From contig NZ_JBCDMV010000002.1 in NCBI RefSeq assembly GCF_038433135.1, forward strand, positions 372,001-436,000: a DNA stretch of 64,000 nucleotides, in the 5' to 3' direction. Source of the stretch: Luteococcus sp038433135 (GTDB taxonomy: Bacteria; Actinomycetota; Actinomycetes; Propionibacteriales; Propionibacteriaceae). Positions 16,960-24,587 of the stretch are shown here, in pieces. The notes under the pieces were generated by a model. The model searched no databases. It saw nothing but the letters and a program-made list of their open reading frames with translations, and was not told the origin of the DNA. Position numbers and translations under genes: made by a program. Position 1 is the first letter of the stretch, and each line of letters starts with the position of its first letter.

Positions 16960-18114
16960 ATGAGCAAGGTCGCCTGCCGACGGGTGGTCACCGGGATCGA
17001 CGACGCCGAGCGCGCCCTGACGGTGGAGATCGCCGACGGTCGGATCACCGCGGTGCGCGACGGGATCGAGCCCGACGCCCAGCTGCTGGACGGCTGCCTG
17101 GTGCCCGGCTACGTGGACACCCACAGCCACGGTGCCGCCGGCGCCGACTTCACCGATCCGGATCCGGCCAAGGTTGCCCGGGCGATCGAGCACCACCGGC
17201 GGCATGGCAGCACCACCCTGTTCGCCTCCACCGTGACCGCCCCGATGGACACCGTCGTGGAACAGATCATCCGGCTGCGCGCCGTGGTGGACGCCGACGA
17301 GCTGCAGGGAATCCACATCGAGGGCCCCTTCCTGGCAGAGGAACGCAAGGGCGCGCACCCCACCGAACTGCTGATGGACCCCACCCCGGAGGCGATCGAG
17401 CAGATCATCGCGGCTTCCGGGGGCGCTGGGGCATCGGGGGGTGCGGTGAAGATGATCACCCTCGCCCCGGAACGCGGCAACGGTTTCGGCGCGGTGCGGC
17501 GGCTGTGTGAGGCCGGGATCATCCCAGCCTTTGGCCATTCCGACGCCGATGCCGAGACCACCCGTCGGGCCATCGCGGAGGGGATGAATGTCGCCACCCA
17601 CCTGTTCAATGCGATGCGCCCGATCCACCATCGCGAACCCGGCCCCGTGCCGGTGCTGCTGAACGATGCCAGCGTCCACGTGGAGTTGATCTGCGACGGG
17701 GTGCACCTCAATCCGGACATCGTTCGGCTGGCCATTGAATCCGCCGGCCAGGATCGGGTGCTGCTGGTCACCGACGCGATGAGCGCCACCGGCTGTGCCG
17801 ACGGTCGCTACCAGCTGGGAGCGTTGCCCGTCGAGGTGAGCCAGGGCACCGCCCGGATCGTCAACCCCGACGGCAGCGCCGGCGCGATCGCCGGCTCCAC
17901 CCTCACGATGGATCGCGCCTTCGCCTTCGTGGTGCGCTGCGGATACGGCATGGTCACCGCGTCGCGGCTGGCCAGCAGCAACCCGGCCCGCGTCCATGGA
18001 CTGGCGGAAGTGGGTACGGTGGAGCCCGGCAAGTGGGCCGACCTCTGCCTGGTGGACGAGGCCGGCGAGCTGCGGTCCGTCATGCGGCGGGGGCAGTGGC
18101 TCGAACAGCCCTGA
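16960..18114 (+). CDS. nagA: N-acetylglucosamine-6-phosphate deacetylase
   Basis: Removes acetate from GlcNAc-6-phosphate, supplying NagB. The 384-residue amidohydrolase shows the metal and catalytic motifs in order: GYVDTHSHGAAGADF, GIHIEGPFLAEERKGAH, AFGHSDADAETTRRA, ATHLFNAMRPIHHREPG, and LVTDAMSATG with the catalytic Asp, then GSTLTMDRAF. Length is normal for the family. ATG 16960 follows GGAGTAGAAG. It lies 32 bp after the secreted protein gene and may be in one transcript with it. Confidence 0.96.
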   Translation: MSKVACRRVVTGIDDAERALTVEIADGRITAVRDGIEPDAQLLDGCLVPGYVDTHSHGAAGADFTDPDPAKVARAIEHHRRHGSTTLFASTVTAPMDTVVEQIIRLRAVVDADELQGIHIEGPFLAEERKGAHPTELLMDPTPEAIEQIIAASGGAGASGGAVKMITLAPERGNGFGAVRRLCEAGIIPAFGHSDADAETTRRAIAEGMNVATHLFNAMRPIHHREPGPVPVLLNDASVHVELICDGVHLNPDIVRLAIESAGQDRVLLVTDAMSATGCADGRYQLGALPVEVSQGTARIVNPDGSAGAIAGSTLTMDRAFAFVVRCGYGMVTASRLASSNPARVHGLAEVGTVEPGKWADLCLVDEAGELRSVMRRGQWLEQP

Positions 18115-18171
18115 CCTGAGATATTCGTGATCAGGACTCGCCGGTGATCTGGACTGCAGAGGGAGCACGCC

Positions 18172-18858
18172 GTGAATGAGCTGATCGACACGACCGAGAT
18201 GTACCTGCGCACCATCTACGAGCTGATGGAAGAGGGCATCACGCCGCTGCGCGCCCGGATTGCCGAACGGCTGCACCAGAGCGGCCCCACCGTCTCCCAG
18301 ACCGTGGCCCGGATGGAGCGCGACGGCCTGTTGACCGTGCACGGTGACCGGCGGATCGAGCTGTCCGAGCGCGGGCAGGAGCTTGCGGTGGCGGTCATGC
18401 GCAAGCATCGCCTGGCCGAACGGCTGCTGGTGGATGTGATCGGGCTGGACTGGAGTCGGGTGCACGAGGAGGCCTGCCGCTGGGAGCACGTGATCTCCGA
18501 TGAGGTGGAGCTGCGCCTGGTGAAGATCCTCTCCAATCCGCAGGAATCCCCCTACGGGAACCCCATCCCCGGGCTGGAGGCCTTGGGTGGCGAGGCCACG
18601 GACGCGGCCTTCCGGGACGGCGTCGAGGCGCTGACCGACGTCCTCGGCGATGACTGGGTCACCGTGGTGCTGCGTCGGATGAGCGAGAACAGCCAGGCCG
18701 ACACCGAGGCCCTGGAGGTGCTGGCCGGTGCCGGCATCACCCCCGGTGTGGAGCTGCGGGCATCGCGTCAGGCGGATGTGGTGGCGCTGCAGCGCGGCCA
18801 GAACACCTGTTGGATCCCCGGGATCGTGGCCGAGGGCCTGTTCGTGAGCAGGGCATGA
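18172..18858 (+). CDS. ideR: Iron-dependent repressor, DtxR/IdeR family
   Basis: Fe(II)-activated repressor of iron uptake and siderophore genes. The 228-residue protein has the N-terminal winged helix (DTTEMYLRTIYELMEEGITP, then RIAERLHQSGPTVSQTVARM), the metal-binding dimer domain with HEEACRWEHVISDEVE (the DtxR ancillary Cys region), and a C-terminal SH3-like domain. NPQESPYGNPIPG is characteristic of IdeR. GTG 18172 follows GAGGGAG. No IdeR box (TTAGG-type palindrome) is seen in this window, so its targets lie elsewhere. Confidence 0.95.
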   Translation: MNELIDTTEMYLRTIYELMEEGITPLRARIAERLHQSGPTVSQTVARMERDGLLTVHGDRRIELSERGQELAVAVMRKHRLAERLLVDVIGLDWSRVHEEACRWEHVISDEVELRLVKILSNPQESPYGNPIPGLEALGGEATDAAFRDGVEALTDVLGDDWVTVVLRRMSENSQADTEALEVLAGAGITPGVELRASRQADVVALQRGQNTCWIPGIVAEGLFVSRA

Positions 18859-18871
18859 CGACGGACCACCG

Positions 18872-19912
18872 ATGATCTCCTCGGCAGCGTTGATCGCGCT
18901 GTGCGAGCAGCACTGGTACGACGCGGCACTGTCCATGCTGGCCGGGAGGCTGCGCGCCGACGACACCGATCCGGCGATCGTCGAGGCGCACCGGCTGGCC
19001 AGCGTGGCGCAACGCGTGCTGTCGCTGGATGCGGAGGATTTTGCGGAGCTTGCCACGACGGTGCCGGACCGGCCGTGGGCCGAGCGGCTCGCGGCTTCCG
19101 GCTTCCCGCACGGCCCGCGGGATGCCCAGCGCGGCGCCCTCGGCTCACTGGTGCCGTTGTACGAGCTGATGCTGGAGGTGCTCAACCTGCGCTCCGAACG
19201 CGGCGAGCCGCAGAGCCTGGTGGTCACCGCGCACCTGATCGCGGAGTACCTGTGCCAGTTGGGCTGGCAGACCAGGTTGGGGCACGGCGGCGATCCGCTG
19301 CGGATGGCCGACCAGGTGGGTGAGCGCTGGGGCACCGACGACCCGAGCTGTCCGCACAATTCGGCGATGCGGGCCACCGCCAAGCGTGCGGTCAACGCCG
19401 CGCAGGGTGACCAGGTGGGCTTCACCAGTTACCTGGACAAGTTCCACTCCCGGTTGGGCGACACCCTGGCGGTGTGCGCGATGAACCACCTGACCATCGA
19501 GGCGGGGGAGCGGCCCGACGTCGGGCCCACCTGCCCCAATCCCTGTGGCTGGGCGCTGCAGGGCAGCCGCGACGAGCGACGTGACCTGGACGGCCGACTG
19601 CGCCTGGCGCTGATCTACCTGGACAGTCCGTTGGTGGCCCTGCGGCACCACGCCCCCGTGGGGCACTTCTTCGGCGTACCGTCGGTGACCGAGATATCCG
19701 AGGGCTGGCTGCGCACCTGGGAGAAGCTGACCGCCCCATGGGCCGACGGCTCCAACCCGCTGATCGGGGCGGTGCCGACCGATCCCGACGAGGCGCTGCC
19801 CGGCCTGTCCGCGCTGATCACCACCGTCGCCGGCCAGCGGATTGGGCAGGGCACCCTGCTGCGGGAGATCGGCGACGACATCATCGCCGCCCTCCGCGAG
19901 GCCCGCAGCTGA
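18872..19912 (+). CDS. Hypothetical protein downstream of ideR
   Basis: A soluble 346-residue protein without signal peptide. The N-terminal 100 residues look helical and TPR-like (EQHWYDAALSMLAGRLRADD); a central part carries Cys/His-rich spots (DDPSCPHNSAMRATAKRAVN, GPTCPNPCGWAL), then RLRLALIYLDSPLVALRHHA and a C-terminal helix. It starts 14 bp after ideR and is likely co-transcribed. I do not recognise the family. The Cys/His spots could bind metal, which the ideR neighbourhood makes attractive but does not prove. Confidence 0.75.
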   Translation: MISSAALIALCEQHWYDAALSMLAGRLRADDTDPAIVEAHRLASVAQRVLSLDAEDFAELATTVPDRPWAERLAASGFPHGPRDAQRGALGSLVPLYELMLEVLNLRSERGEPQSLVVTAHLIAEYLCQLGWQTRLGHGGDPLRMADQVGERWGTDDPSCPHNSAMRATAKRAVNAAQGDQVGFTSYLDKFHSRLGDTLAVCAMNHLTIEAGERPDVGPTCPNPCGWALQGSRDERRDLDGRLRLALIYLDSPLVALRHHAPVGHFFGVPSVTEISEGWLRTWEKLTAPWADGSNPLIGAVPTDPDEALPGLSALITTVAGQRIGQGTLLREIGDDIIAALREARS

Positions 19913-19927
19913 GGCCGGCGAAGCGTC

Positions 19928-19994
19928 CCTCGACAGGCTCGGGGACCGTGGTGGGGTGGGCTCGGAGGTGACCACGATGGCCGAGCCTGTCGAG
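19928..19994. repeat. Palindromic repeat (full copy, strongest hairpin)
   Basis: CTCGACAGGCTCGG near 19930 is the exact reverse complement of CCGAGCCTGTCGAG at 19981-19994, and CCGTGGT pairs with ACCACGATGG inside. The element lies between two genes of the same strand and may act as their terminator. Confidence 0.75.
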
Positions 19995-20022
19995 TCCCCT
20001 CCCGTCTCAACCCGCAGCTGAC

Positions 20023-20028
20023 TAGTGT
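20023..20028 (+). promoter_or_regulatory. Leaderless -10 element for the methyltransferase gene
   Basis: TAGTGT, 7 nt before ATG 20036. Confidence 0.5.
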
Positions 20029-20035
20029 GGTGCCC

Positions 20036-20788
20036 ATGGACGACTGGAACTCCTACCTGGCGGATTTCCATGCGGAACGGCCTGGGATCGCCGACGCGAT
20101 CCTGACCCGCTGCATTTCCGGGCATCACAACCCCTATCGCTGGCTGGCGCGGGCGGTCAGTGCCTCGGCCAGCACGGTGCTGGACATCAGGTGCGGTGCG
20201 GGGGCGATCGGCCGGGAGCTGGAGGCAGACGGGCGTACCGTGCTGGGGATCGACCGTTCCTTGGCCGAGTTGCGCAGCGCCACCGGCCCGGGGCCCTTTG
20301 TCCAAGGGGATGTCCGGGCGCTCCCCTGTGCCGACGGCTGCTTCGACGCGGTGGTCAGTACCTTGGGCTGGGCGATGGTCCATCCGACGGGCGACTTCCT
20401 GGACGAGGTCGCCCGGGTACTGCGCCCCGGCGGTGTCTTCGTCGGGCTGGTGCCGACCCTGCGCCCGTTGAACGTGGCGGACATGAAGGTGGTGGGGCAG
20501 CTCGCCAGGATGCTGCAGGCCACGCCGCAGTTCCCCAGCAGCGTGGAACTCAAGGTGGGCAAGGTGCTGGAGCATCACGGGCTGCGCAAGGCCGAGGATG
20601 CGCGCGAGCGTTATCACTACGACGTCGCCAACCGGGCCGATGCCGAGTTGCTGGTCAGCGGCTTCCATCTGCCCGACGTCGATCCCGCCCGGATCCAGCA
20701 GACCGTCGACTGGATGGTGAAGCGGGCCGACAAGCACGGCGTGCTGCAGGTGCCGGTACCGCTGCGCCGGATCGTCGCCTTGAAGTGA
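20036..20788 (+). CDS. Class I SAM-dependent methyltransferase
   Basis: A 250-residue protein with a Methyltransf_11-type fold: motif I TVLDIRCGAGAIGRELEADG, motif II VLGIDRSLAELR, then DVRALPCADGCFDAVVSTLG and the post-II region LDEVARVLRPGGVFVGLVPT. Motif I has Arg where most family members have Gly (LDxGCG), an unusual substitution in the SAM loop. Substrate unknown. ATG 20036 is set by the promoter; GTG 20027 is an alternative. Confidence 0.85.
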   Translation: MDDWNSYLADFHAERPGIADAILTRCISGHHNPYRWLARAVSASASTVLDIRCGAGAIGRELEADGRTVLGIDRSLAELRSATGPGPFVQGDVRALPCADGCFDAVVSTLGWAMVHPTGDFLDEVARVLRPGGVFVGLVPTLRPLNVADMKVVGQLARMLQATPQFPSSVELKVGKVLEHHGLRKAEDARERYHYDVANRADAELLVSGFHLPDVDPARIQQTVDWMVKRADKHGVLQVPVPLRRIVALK

Positions 20789-20897
20789 GTCGCGGACCTG
20801 AGCGTTGCTTCCGCCCGGAATATCCGGTGATGGGGCATCGTTGAGAGTGCGATGGGCGCGGTACCCGCGCCCCGACCCGTACCGAAAGGGACAACTG

Positions 20898-21257
20898 ATG
20901 GCTCCCGTGGCCCTGAACACCGACACCTTCGCCAGCACCATCAAGGACGACGAGATCGTCCTGGTGGACTTCTGGGCCTCCTGGTGTGGCCCGTGCATGC
21001 GCTTCGCCCCGATCTACGACGAGGCCTCGGGCCGGCATGAGGACGTGACCTTCGCCAAGGTGGACACCGAGGCCGAGCGCGATCTGGCCGCCGGGCTGGA
21101 GATCACCTCCATCCCCACCATCATGGCCTTCCGCCAGGGAATGCTGGTCTTCCGCCAGTCCGGCCTGTTGAACGGCTCGCAGCTGGACAAGCTGGTCGAG
21201 CAGATCAAGGGTCTGGACATGGAGACCCTGAAGCAGCAGGCTGCCCAGCAGGGCTGA
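20898..21257 (+). CDS. Thioredoxin
   Basis: Disulfide oxidoreductase of 119 residues with the active site FWASWCGPCMRFAPIYDE, the cis-Pro segment SIPTIMAFRQG and a C-terminal extension rich in Gln (MKETLKQQAAQQG-like end). ATG 20898 is preceded by GAAAGGGAC. It is a stand-alone cytosolic thioredoxin and has no reductase beside it. Confidence 0.93.
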   Translation: MAPVALNTDTFASTIKDDEIVLVDFWASWCGPCMRFAPIYDEASGRHEDVTFAKVDTEAERDLAAGLEITSIPTIMAFRQGMLVFRQSGLLNGSQLDKLVEQIKGLDMETLKQQAAQQG

Positions 21258-21352
21258 TCCCAGGAGTGCCCGCGACGCGGGTGGTGGGGTGGACGGATTC
21301 GCTCGCCCCACCCGCGTCGACATATCCTGTCCCGAGCGCCAACTGGCGCCGT

Positions 21353-21428
21353 GGCCCTGTAGCTCAGGGGATAGAGCAACGGTTTCCTAAACCGTGTGTC
21401 GGAGGTTCGAATCCTCCCAGGGTCGCCA
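21353..21428 (+). tRNA. tRNA-Arg (anticodon CCT)
   Basis: Acceptor GGCCCTG (21353-21359) pairs with CAGGGTC (21418-21424). The anticodon stem ACGGT/ACCGT holds the loop TTCCTAA, giving anticodon CCT (reads AGG). T arm GGAGG-TTCGAAT-CCTCC. Discriminator G and an encoded CCA are at 21425-21428. Confidence 0.95.
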
Positions 21429-21530
21429 CCTGCCACAGCCTCGACCGTGGGCCTGAGGACGCGCTGAAGTCGCCCTCGCCAACCAACGGGCGAGCTTGGG
21501 TCTGACCCTCCCCTTCCTAGGGTTGTCCAA

Positions 21531-21604
21531 GAAGGCGACGCCGCGCGTCGCATGTCTCCTGGGGGTGGGTAGACGGCTTCGGCCCTGCGCGCGGCGTCGC
21601 TTTC
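21531..21604 (+). terminator. Long-loop hairpin between tRNA-Arg and the pyrophosphorylase gene
   Basis: GCGACGCCGCGCG (21535-21547) pairs with CGCGCGGCGTCGC (21588-21600). Four further pairs extend the base, and TTTCC follows. The 40-nt loop is unusual for a simple terminator, so an attenuator or RNA element is possible. Confidence 0.45.
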
Positions 21605-21670
21605 CTTGTGCCCGAGGCGCCTCCGGGCGCACGCACAGCGGGGCCCGGCGCGGCCGGGACCACGACACTC

Positions 21671-21676
21671 TAGGAT
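21671..21676 (+). promoter_or_regulatory. Leaderless -10 element for UDP-glucose pyrophosphorylase
   Basis: TAGGAT, 7 nt before ATG 21684. Confidence 0.55.
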
Positions 21677-21683
21677 CGAACCC

Positions 21684-23072
21684 ATGAGTGCCAACGGTCT
21701 AGAACTCGCCCAGGACAAGATGCGCACCGCGGGGGTCAGCGACGCTGCCGTCGAGGTGTTCAGCCACTACTACCACCAGCTGGAATCCGGCGCGACGGGG
21801 CTGATCCGGGAGGACAGCATCGAGCCGATGAGCGCGCCGCCGATGCTCGACGACGTCGAGATCACCGAGGAACAGGCGCGCGAGGCCATGCGCAATACGG
21901 TGATCATCAAGCTCAATGGCGGGCTGGGCACCTCGATGGGCCTGGACAAGGCCAAGAACCTGCTTGAGGTGCGCGACGGCAAGACCTTCCTGGACATCAT
22001 CGTCCAGCAGGTGCTGGCCGCCCGTGAGCGCTATGACGCCAGGGTTCCGCTGTTGCTGATGAACTCCTTCCGCACCCAGGACGACACTCTGGCGGCGCTG
22101 GCCAAGTACCCGGAGCTGTCCATCGAGGGGCTGCCGCTGGACTTCCTGCAGAACCAGGAACCCAAGCTGCGTGCAGACGACCTGACGCCGGTTGAATGGC
22201 CGGCGGATCCGACGCTGGAATGGTGCCCGCCCGGCCACGGCGACCTGTACCCGGCGCTGCTCGGCTCCGGCGTGCTGGATGCCTTGCTGGAGCAGGGATT
22301 CCGCTACGCGTCGGTGAGCAATGGTGACAACCTGGGGGCCGCGCCGGATGCCCGCGTCGCCGGTTGGTTCGCCCAGTCGGGCGCCCCCTATGCCGCCGAG
22401 GTGTGCGTGCGCACCATCAACGACCGCAAGGGAGGCCACCTGGCCGTCCGCAAGGCCGACGGCCAGCTGGTGCTGCGCGACACCGCCCAATGCGCGCCGG
22501 AGGAGATGGACTACTTCACCGACGAGCACCGTCACCCCTTCTTCCACACCAACAACCTGTGGATGGACCTGCAGGTGGTGCGCGACACGTTGGTGGAGCG
22601 CAAGGGGGTGCTGGGGCTGCCGATGATCCGCAACGAGAAGACCGTCGACCCGGCGGATTCGTCGTCGCCGAAGGTGATCCAGGTGGAGAGCGCGATGGGC
22701 GCGGCGATCGAGGTCTTCGCCGGCGCGCAGGCGATCTGCGTCGGGCGGGACCGCTTCCTGCCGGTGAAGACCACCAACGAGCTGCTGCTGTTGCGCTCCG
22801 ACCTGTACGAGCTGGACGAGGCCGGTCATCTGGTGGCGCAGGCCAAGACCCCGGCGATCAAGCTGGACAAGCCCTACAAGCTGGTGCAGGACTTCACCCG
22901 GCTGATCCCGCAGGCGCCCTCGTTGAAGCGGGCCAGCTCGCTGAGCGTCAACGGCGAGGTCACCTTTGGCCGGGATGTGACGGTGATCGGCGATGCGACG
23001 GTGACCGCCGCGGCCCCCGCGAGGCTCCCCGACGATACCGTGCTGCAGGGTGACGTCGAGCTCGGCGAGTGA
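21684..23072 (+). CDS. UTP--glucose-1-phosphate uridylyltransferase, eukaryote-like UDPGP family
   Basis: Makes UDP-glucose from UTP and glucose-1-phosphate. The 462-residue protein belongs to the UDPGP family (PF01704 type), not to the GalU family usual in bacteria. It shows VIIKLNGGLGTSMGLDKAKN, PLLLMNSFRTQDDTLAALAK, PPGHGDLYPALLGSG, and the C-terminal FLPVKTTNELLLLRSDLY. This family is known in bifidobacteria and some propionibacteria. ATG 21684 is fixed by the TAGGAT promoter. Its stop overlaps the next start (GTGA). Confidence 0.93.
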   Translation: MSANGLELAQDKMRTAGVSDAAVEVFSHYYHQLESGATGLIREDSIEPMSAPPMLDDVEITEEQAREAMRNTVIIKLNGGLGTSMGLDKAKNLLEVRDGKTFLDIIVQQVLAARERYDARVPLLLMNSFRTQDDTLAALAKYPELSIEGLPLDFLQNQEPKLRADDLTPVEWPADPTLEWCPPGHGDLYPALLGSGVLDALLEQGFRYASVSNGDNLGAAPDARVAGWFAQSGAPYAAEVCVRTINDRKGGHLAVRKADGQLVLRDTAQCAPEEMDYFTDEHRHPFFHTNNLWMDLQVVRDTLVERKGVLGLPMIRNEKTVDPADSSSPKVIQVESAMGAAIEVFAGAQAICVGRDRFLPVKTTNELLLLRSDLYELDEAGHLVAQAKTPAIKLDKPYKLVQDFTRLIPQAPSLKRASSLSVNGEVTFGRDVTVIGDATVTAAAPARLPDDTVLQGDVELGE

Positions 23073-23443
23073 CCCCCGAAGGCTCCAAGCTGCTGACGGC
23101 CGTGGCGCTCGCCCTCACCGGCGAGCGCCCGGCCATTCCGCTCTGCGCGGACAGCACCGACGAACTGGTGGCAGCCCTGGCTGAGCTCGGATGGGACGCG
23201 GCGCGGGTGCAGGAACTGCGACGTCGGTGCCAGGGCGACGAGGAACCGTGGCCCTTTCCGGTGCCGCGGGATGTGCTGGTGGCGGTTGGATTCGCCCGCT
23301 ACGCTGCGGTCCTTTCCCAAGTGCGCGGCAGATTGGGGGTCGATGGGTTGGTGGGAACCATCCGTCGTGGGCCGACGGTGATCGGTCCGGCAGAGCAACG
23401 GCTGCTCGCCGAGCGCCCACCGCACCACGGCCCGGTGGGATGA
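23069..23443 (+). CDS. Hypothetical protein coupled to the pyrophosphorylase
   Basis: A 124-residue protein starting at GTG 23069, inside the preceding stop (GTGA overlap). It has no signal peptide or membrane helix. The segments DELVAALAELGWDAARVQEL and PFPVPRDVLVAVGFARYAAV suggest alpha-helical structure. I do not recognise a family. Tight coupling suggests a role linked to UDP-glucose supply, which is inference. Confidence 0.65.
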   Translation: MTPEGSKLLTAVALALTGERPAIPLCADSTDELVAALAELGWDAARVQELRRRCQGDEEPWPFPVPRDVLVAVGFARYAAVLSQVRGRLGVDGLVGTIRRGPTVIGPAEQRLLAERPPHHGPVG

Positions 23444-23546
23444 GCTCGTCGAACGGCGTCCTTCGTCAGATTGAAGGAGATAAATATCACTCGATGAGTA
23501 ATTTAACTTGCGTTCGAGAGGTTGATTGGGTGAAGTTGCCTCTGCG

Positions 23547-23573
23547 TTGACCACTGCCCGGGGGAGTGGTCAA
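23547..23573. promoter_or_regulatory. Inverted repeat upstream of the helix-turn-helix pair
   Basis: TTGACCACT-N9-AGTGGTCAA is a perfect 9-bp inverted repeat. TTGACC could be the -35 of a promoter. The surrounding 23455-23545 is a notably AT-rich patch for this genome. It is a good operator candidate for the HTH genes that follow. Confidence 0.45.
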
Positions 23574-23658
23574 TGATCGCAGATCGGTCCCCGGTCCCCG
23601 GTCTCCGGGGCCGGGGATCAGGTCTCTTCACCACCCATTCGGATGATTGGAGAGCGGG

Positions 23659-24567
23659 ATGGTCAGCGCTGACGTCTCTGACGTGCCCGAGGGCGAAAGT
23701 TCCTTCGCGAGCATGCTGTGTGATGCGATCGCGCACCAGTCATTGAGTCTGGACGAGATCCGTGATCGGCTGCATGCGGCCGGGACTCCCGTCTCCCGGG
23801 CGACGCTGAGCTATTGGCAGAATGGCCGCTCGCTTCCCAGCCGGGAGGGGTCGCTGAAGGCGGTGGCCGAGTTGGAGAAGATCCTCAACCTGGCGGTCGG
23901 CCAGCTCTCCGGAGCCCTGCCGGCCGGTGCGCTGACCTGGTGGGACGGGGTCAGGCAGGCCGCCGTGCCGGATCAGGCCGAGGCGCTGATGGAGACAATG
24001 GGCATGTCCCTGCAGGGCCGTCACAGCGTCGAGTACCTGCGCGACGGCATCCAGGTGCCGGCCGACCGACTCTGGCAGTTCGAGACGACCGAACAGGTCT
24101 TGCGGGCGGAGGTGGATGGCCTGGACCGGGTGCCGGTCGTCTTCCGGATGAACTTCCTGGAGGAACCGCCACCCCTGATCGAACCCATCGCCGGATGTGA
24201 GCTGGGCAGGGTGGTGCAACTGGATGATGAGGGGTTGCTGGCGGGCGAGCTGCTGCTGCCCCGTCCCCTCCAGGTCGGGGAGCTGCACATGCTGGAGTAT
24301 CGGTTGGTCTGGGAGATGCAGCCCGGGGAGTCCGAGGGCGGTTTCACCCGAGTCCTGCCGAGGACCATGAGTTTTCTGGTGATCGACGTCCAGATCGACG
24401 GAGAACCGCCAGTCAGCGCCAGCTACTTCACCGCCCCGCATGCCGTCAGCGGGCAGTGTGGCTCTGCCGCCGCAGACCTGCGCCAGCAGCTCCCGCCGCA
24501 GAATCACCTGCAGGTGACGCTCAACCGGCCAACACCCGGATCGCACGGAATTGCCTGGGGGTTCTGA
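23659..24567 (+). CDS. Helix-turn-helix protein, first of a tandem paralogous pair
   Basis: The 302-residue protein has an N-terminal Cro/XRE-like DNA-binding region (LSLDEIRDRLHAAGTPVSRA with TLSYWQNGRSLPSREGSLKA) and a C-terminal domain of about 200 residues with strand-rich character (EQVLRAEVDGLDRVPVVFRM, LQVGELHMLEYRLVWEMQPG). It aligns along its full length with the next gene. Start ATG 23659 has only a weak GGAGAG. No adjacent target or effector gene reveals the role; I would call it a transcription regulator of an unnamed family. Confidence 0.75.
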   Translation: MVSADVSDVPEGESSFASMLCDAIAHQSLSLDEIRDRLHAAGTPVSRATLSYWQNGRSLPSREGSLKAVAELEKILNLAVGQLSGALPAGALTWWDGVRQAAVPDQAEALMETMGMSLQGRHSVEYLRDGIQVPADRLWQFETTEQVLRAEVDGLDRVPVVFRMNFLEEPPPLIEPIAGCELGRVVQLDDEGLLAGELLLPRPLQVGELHMLEYRLVWEMQPGESEGGFTRVLPRTMSFLVIDVQIDGEPPVSASYFTAPHAVSGQCGSAAADLRQQLPPQNHLQVTLNRPTPGSHGIAWGF

Positions 24568-24587
24568 TCACGTCCAGGGAGCAGAGG

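Noticed and set aside
23494..23550. An 18-codon ORF (MSNLTCVREVDWVKLPLR) in the AT-rich patch before the HTH pair
   Set aside because: Its possible AAGGAG is too far from the ATG and no leader-peptide pattern such as a codon run is present.
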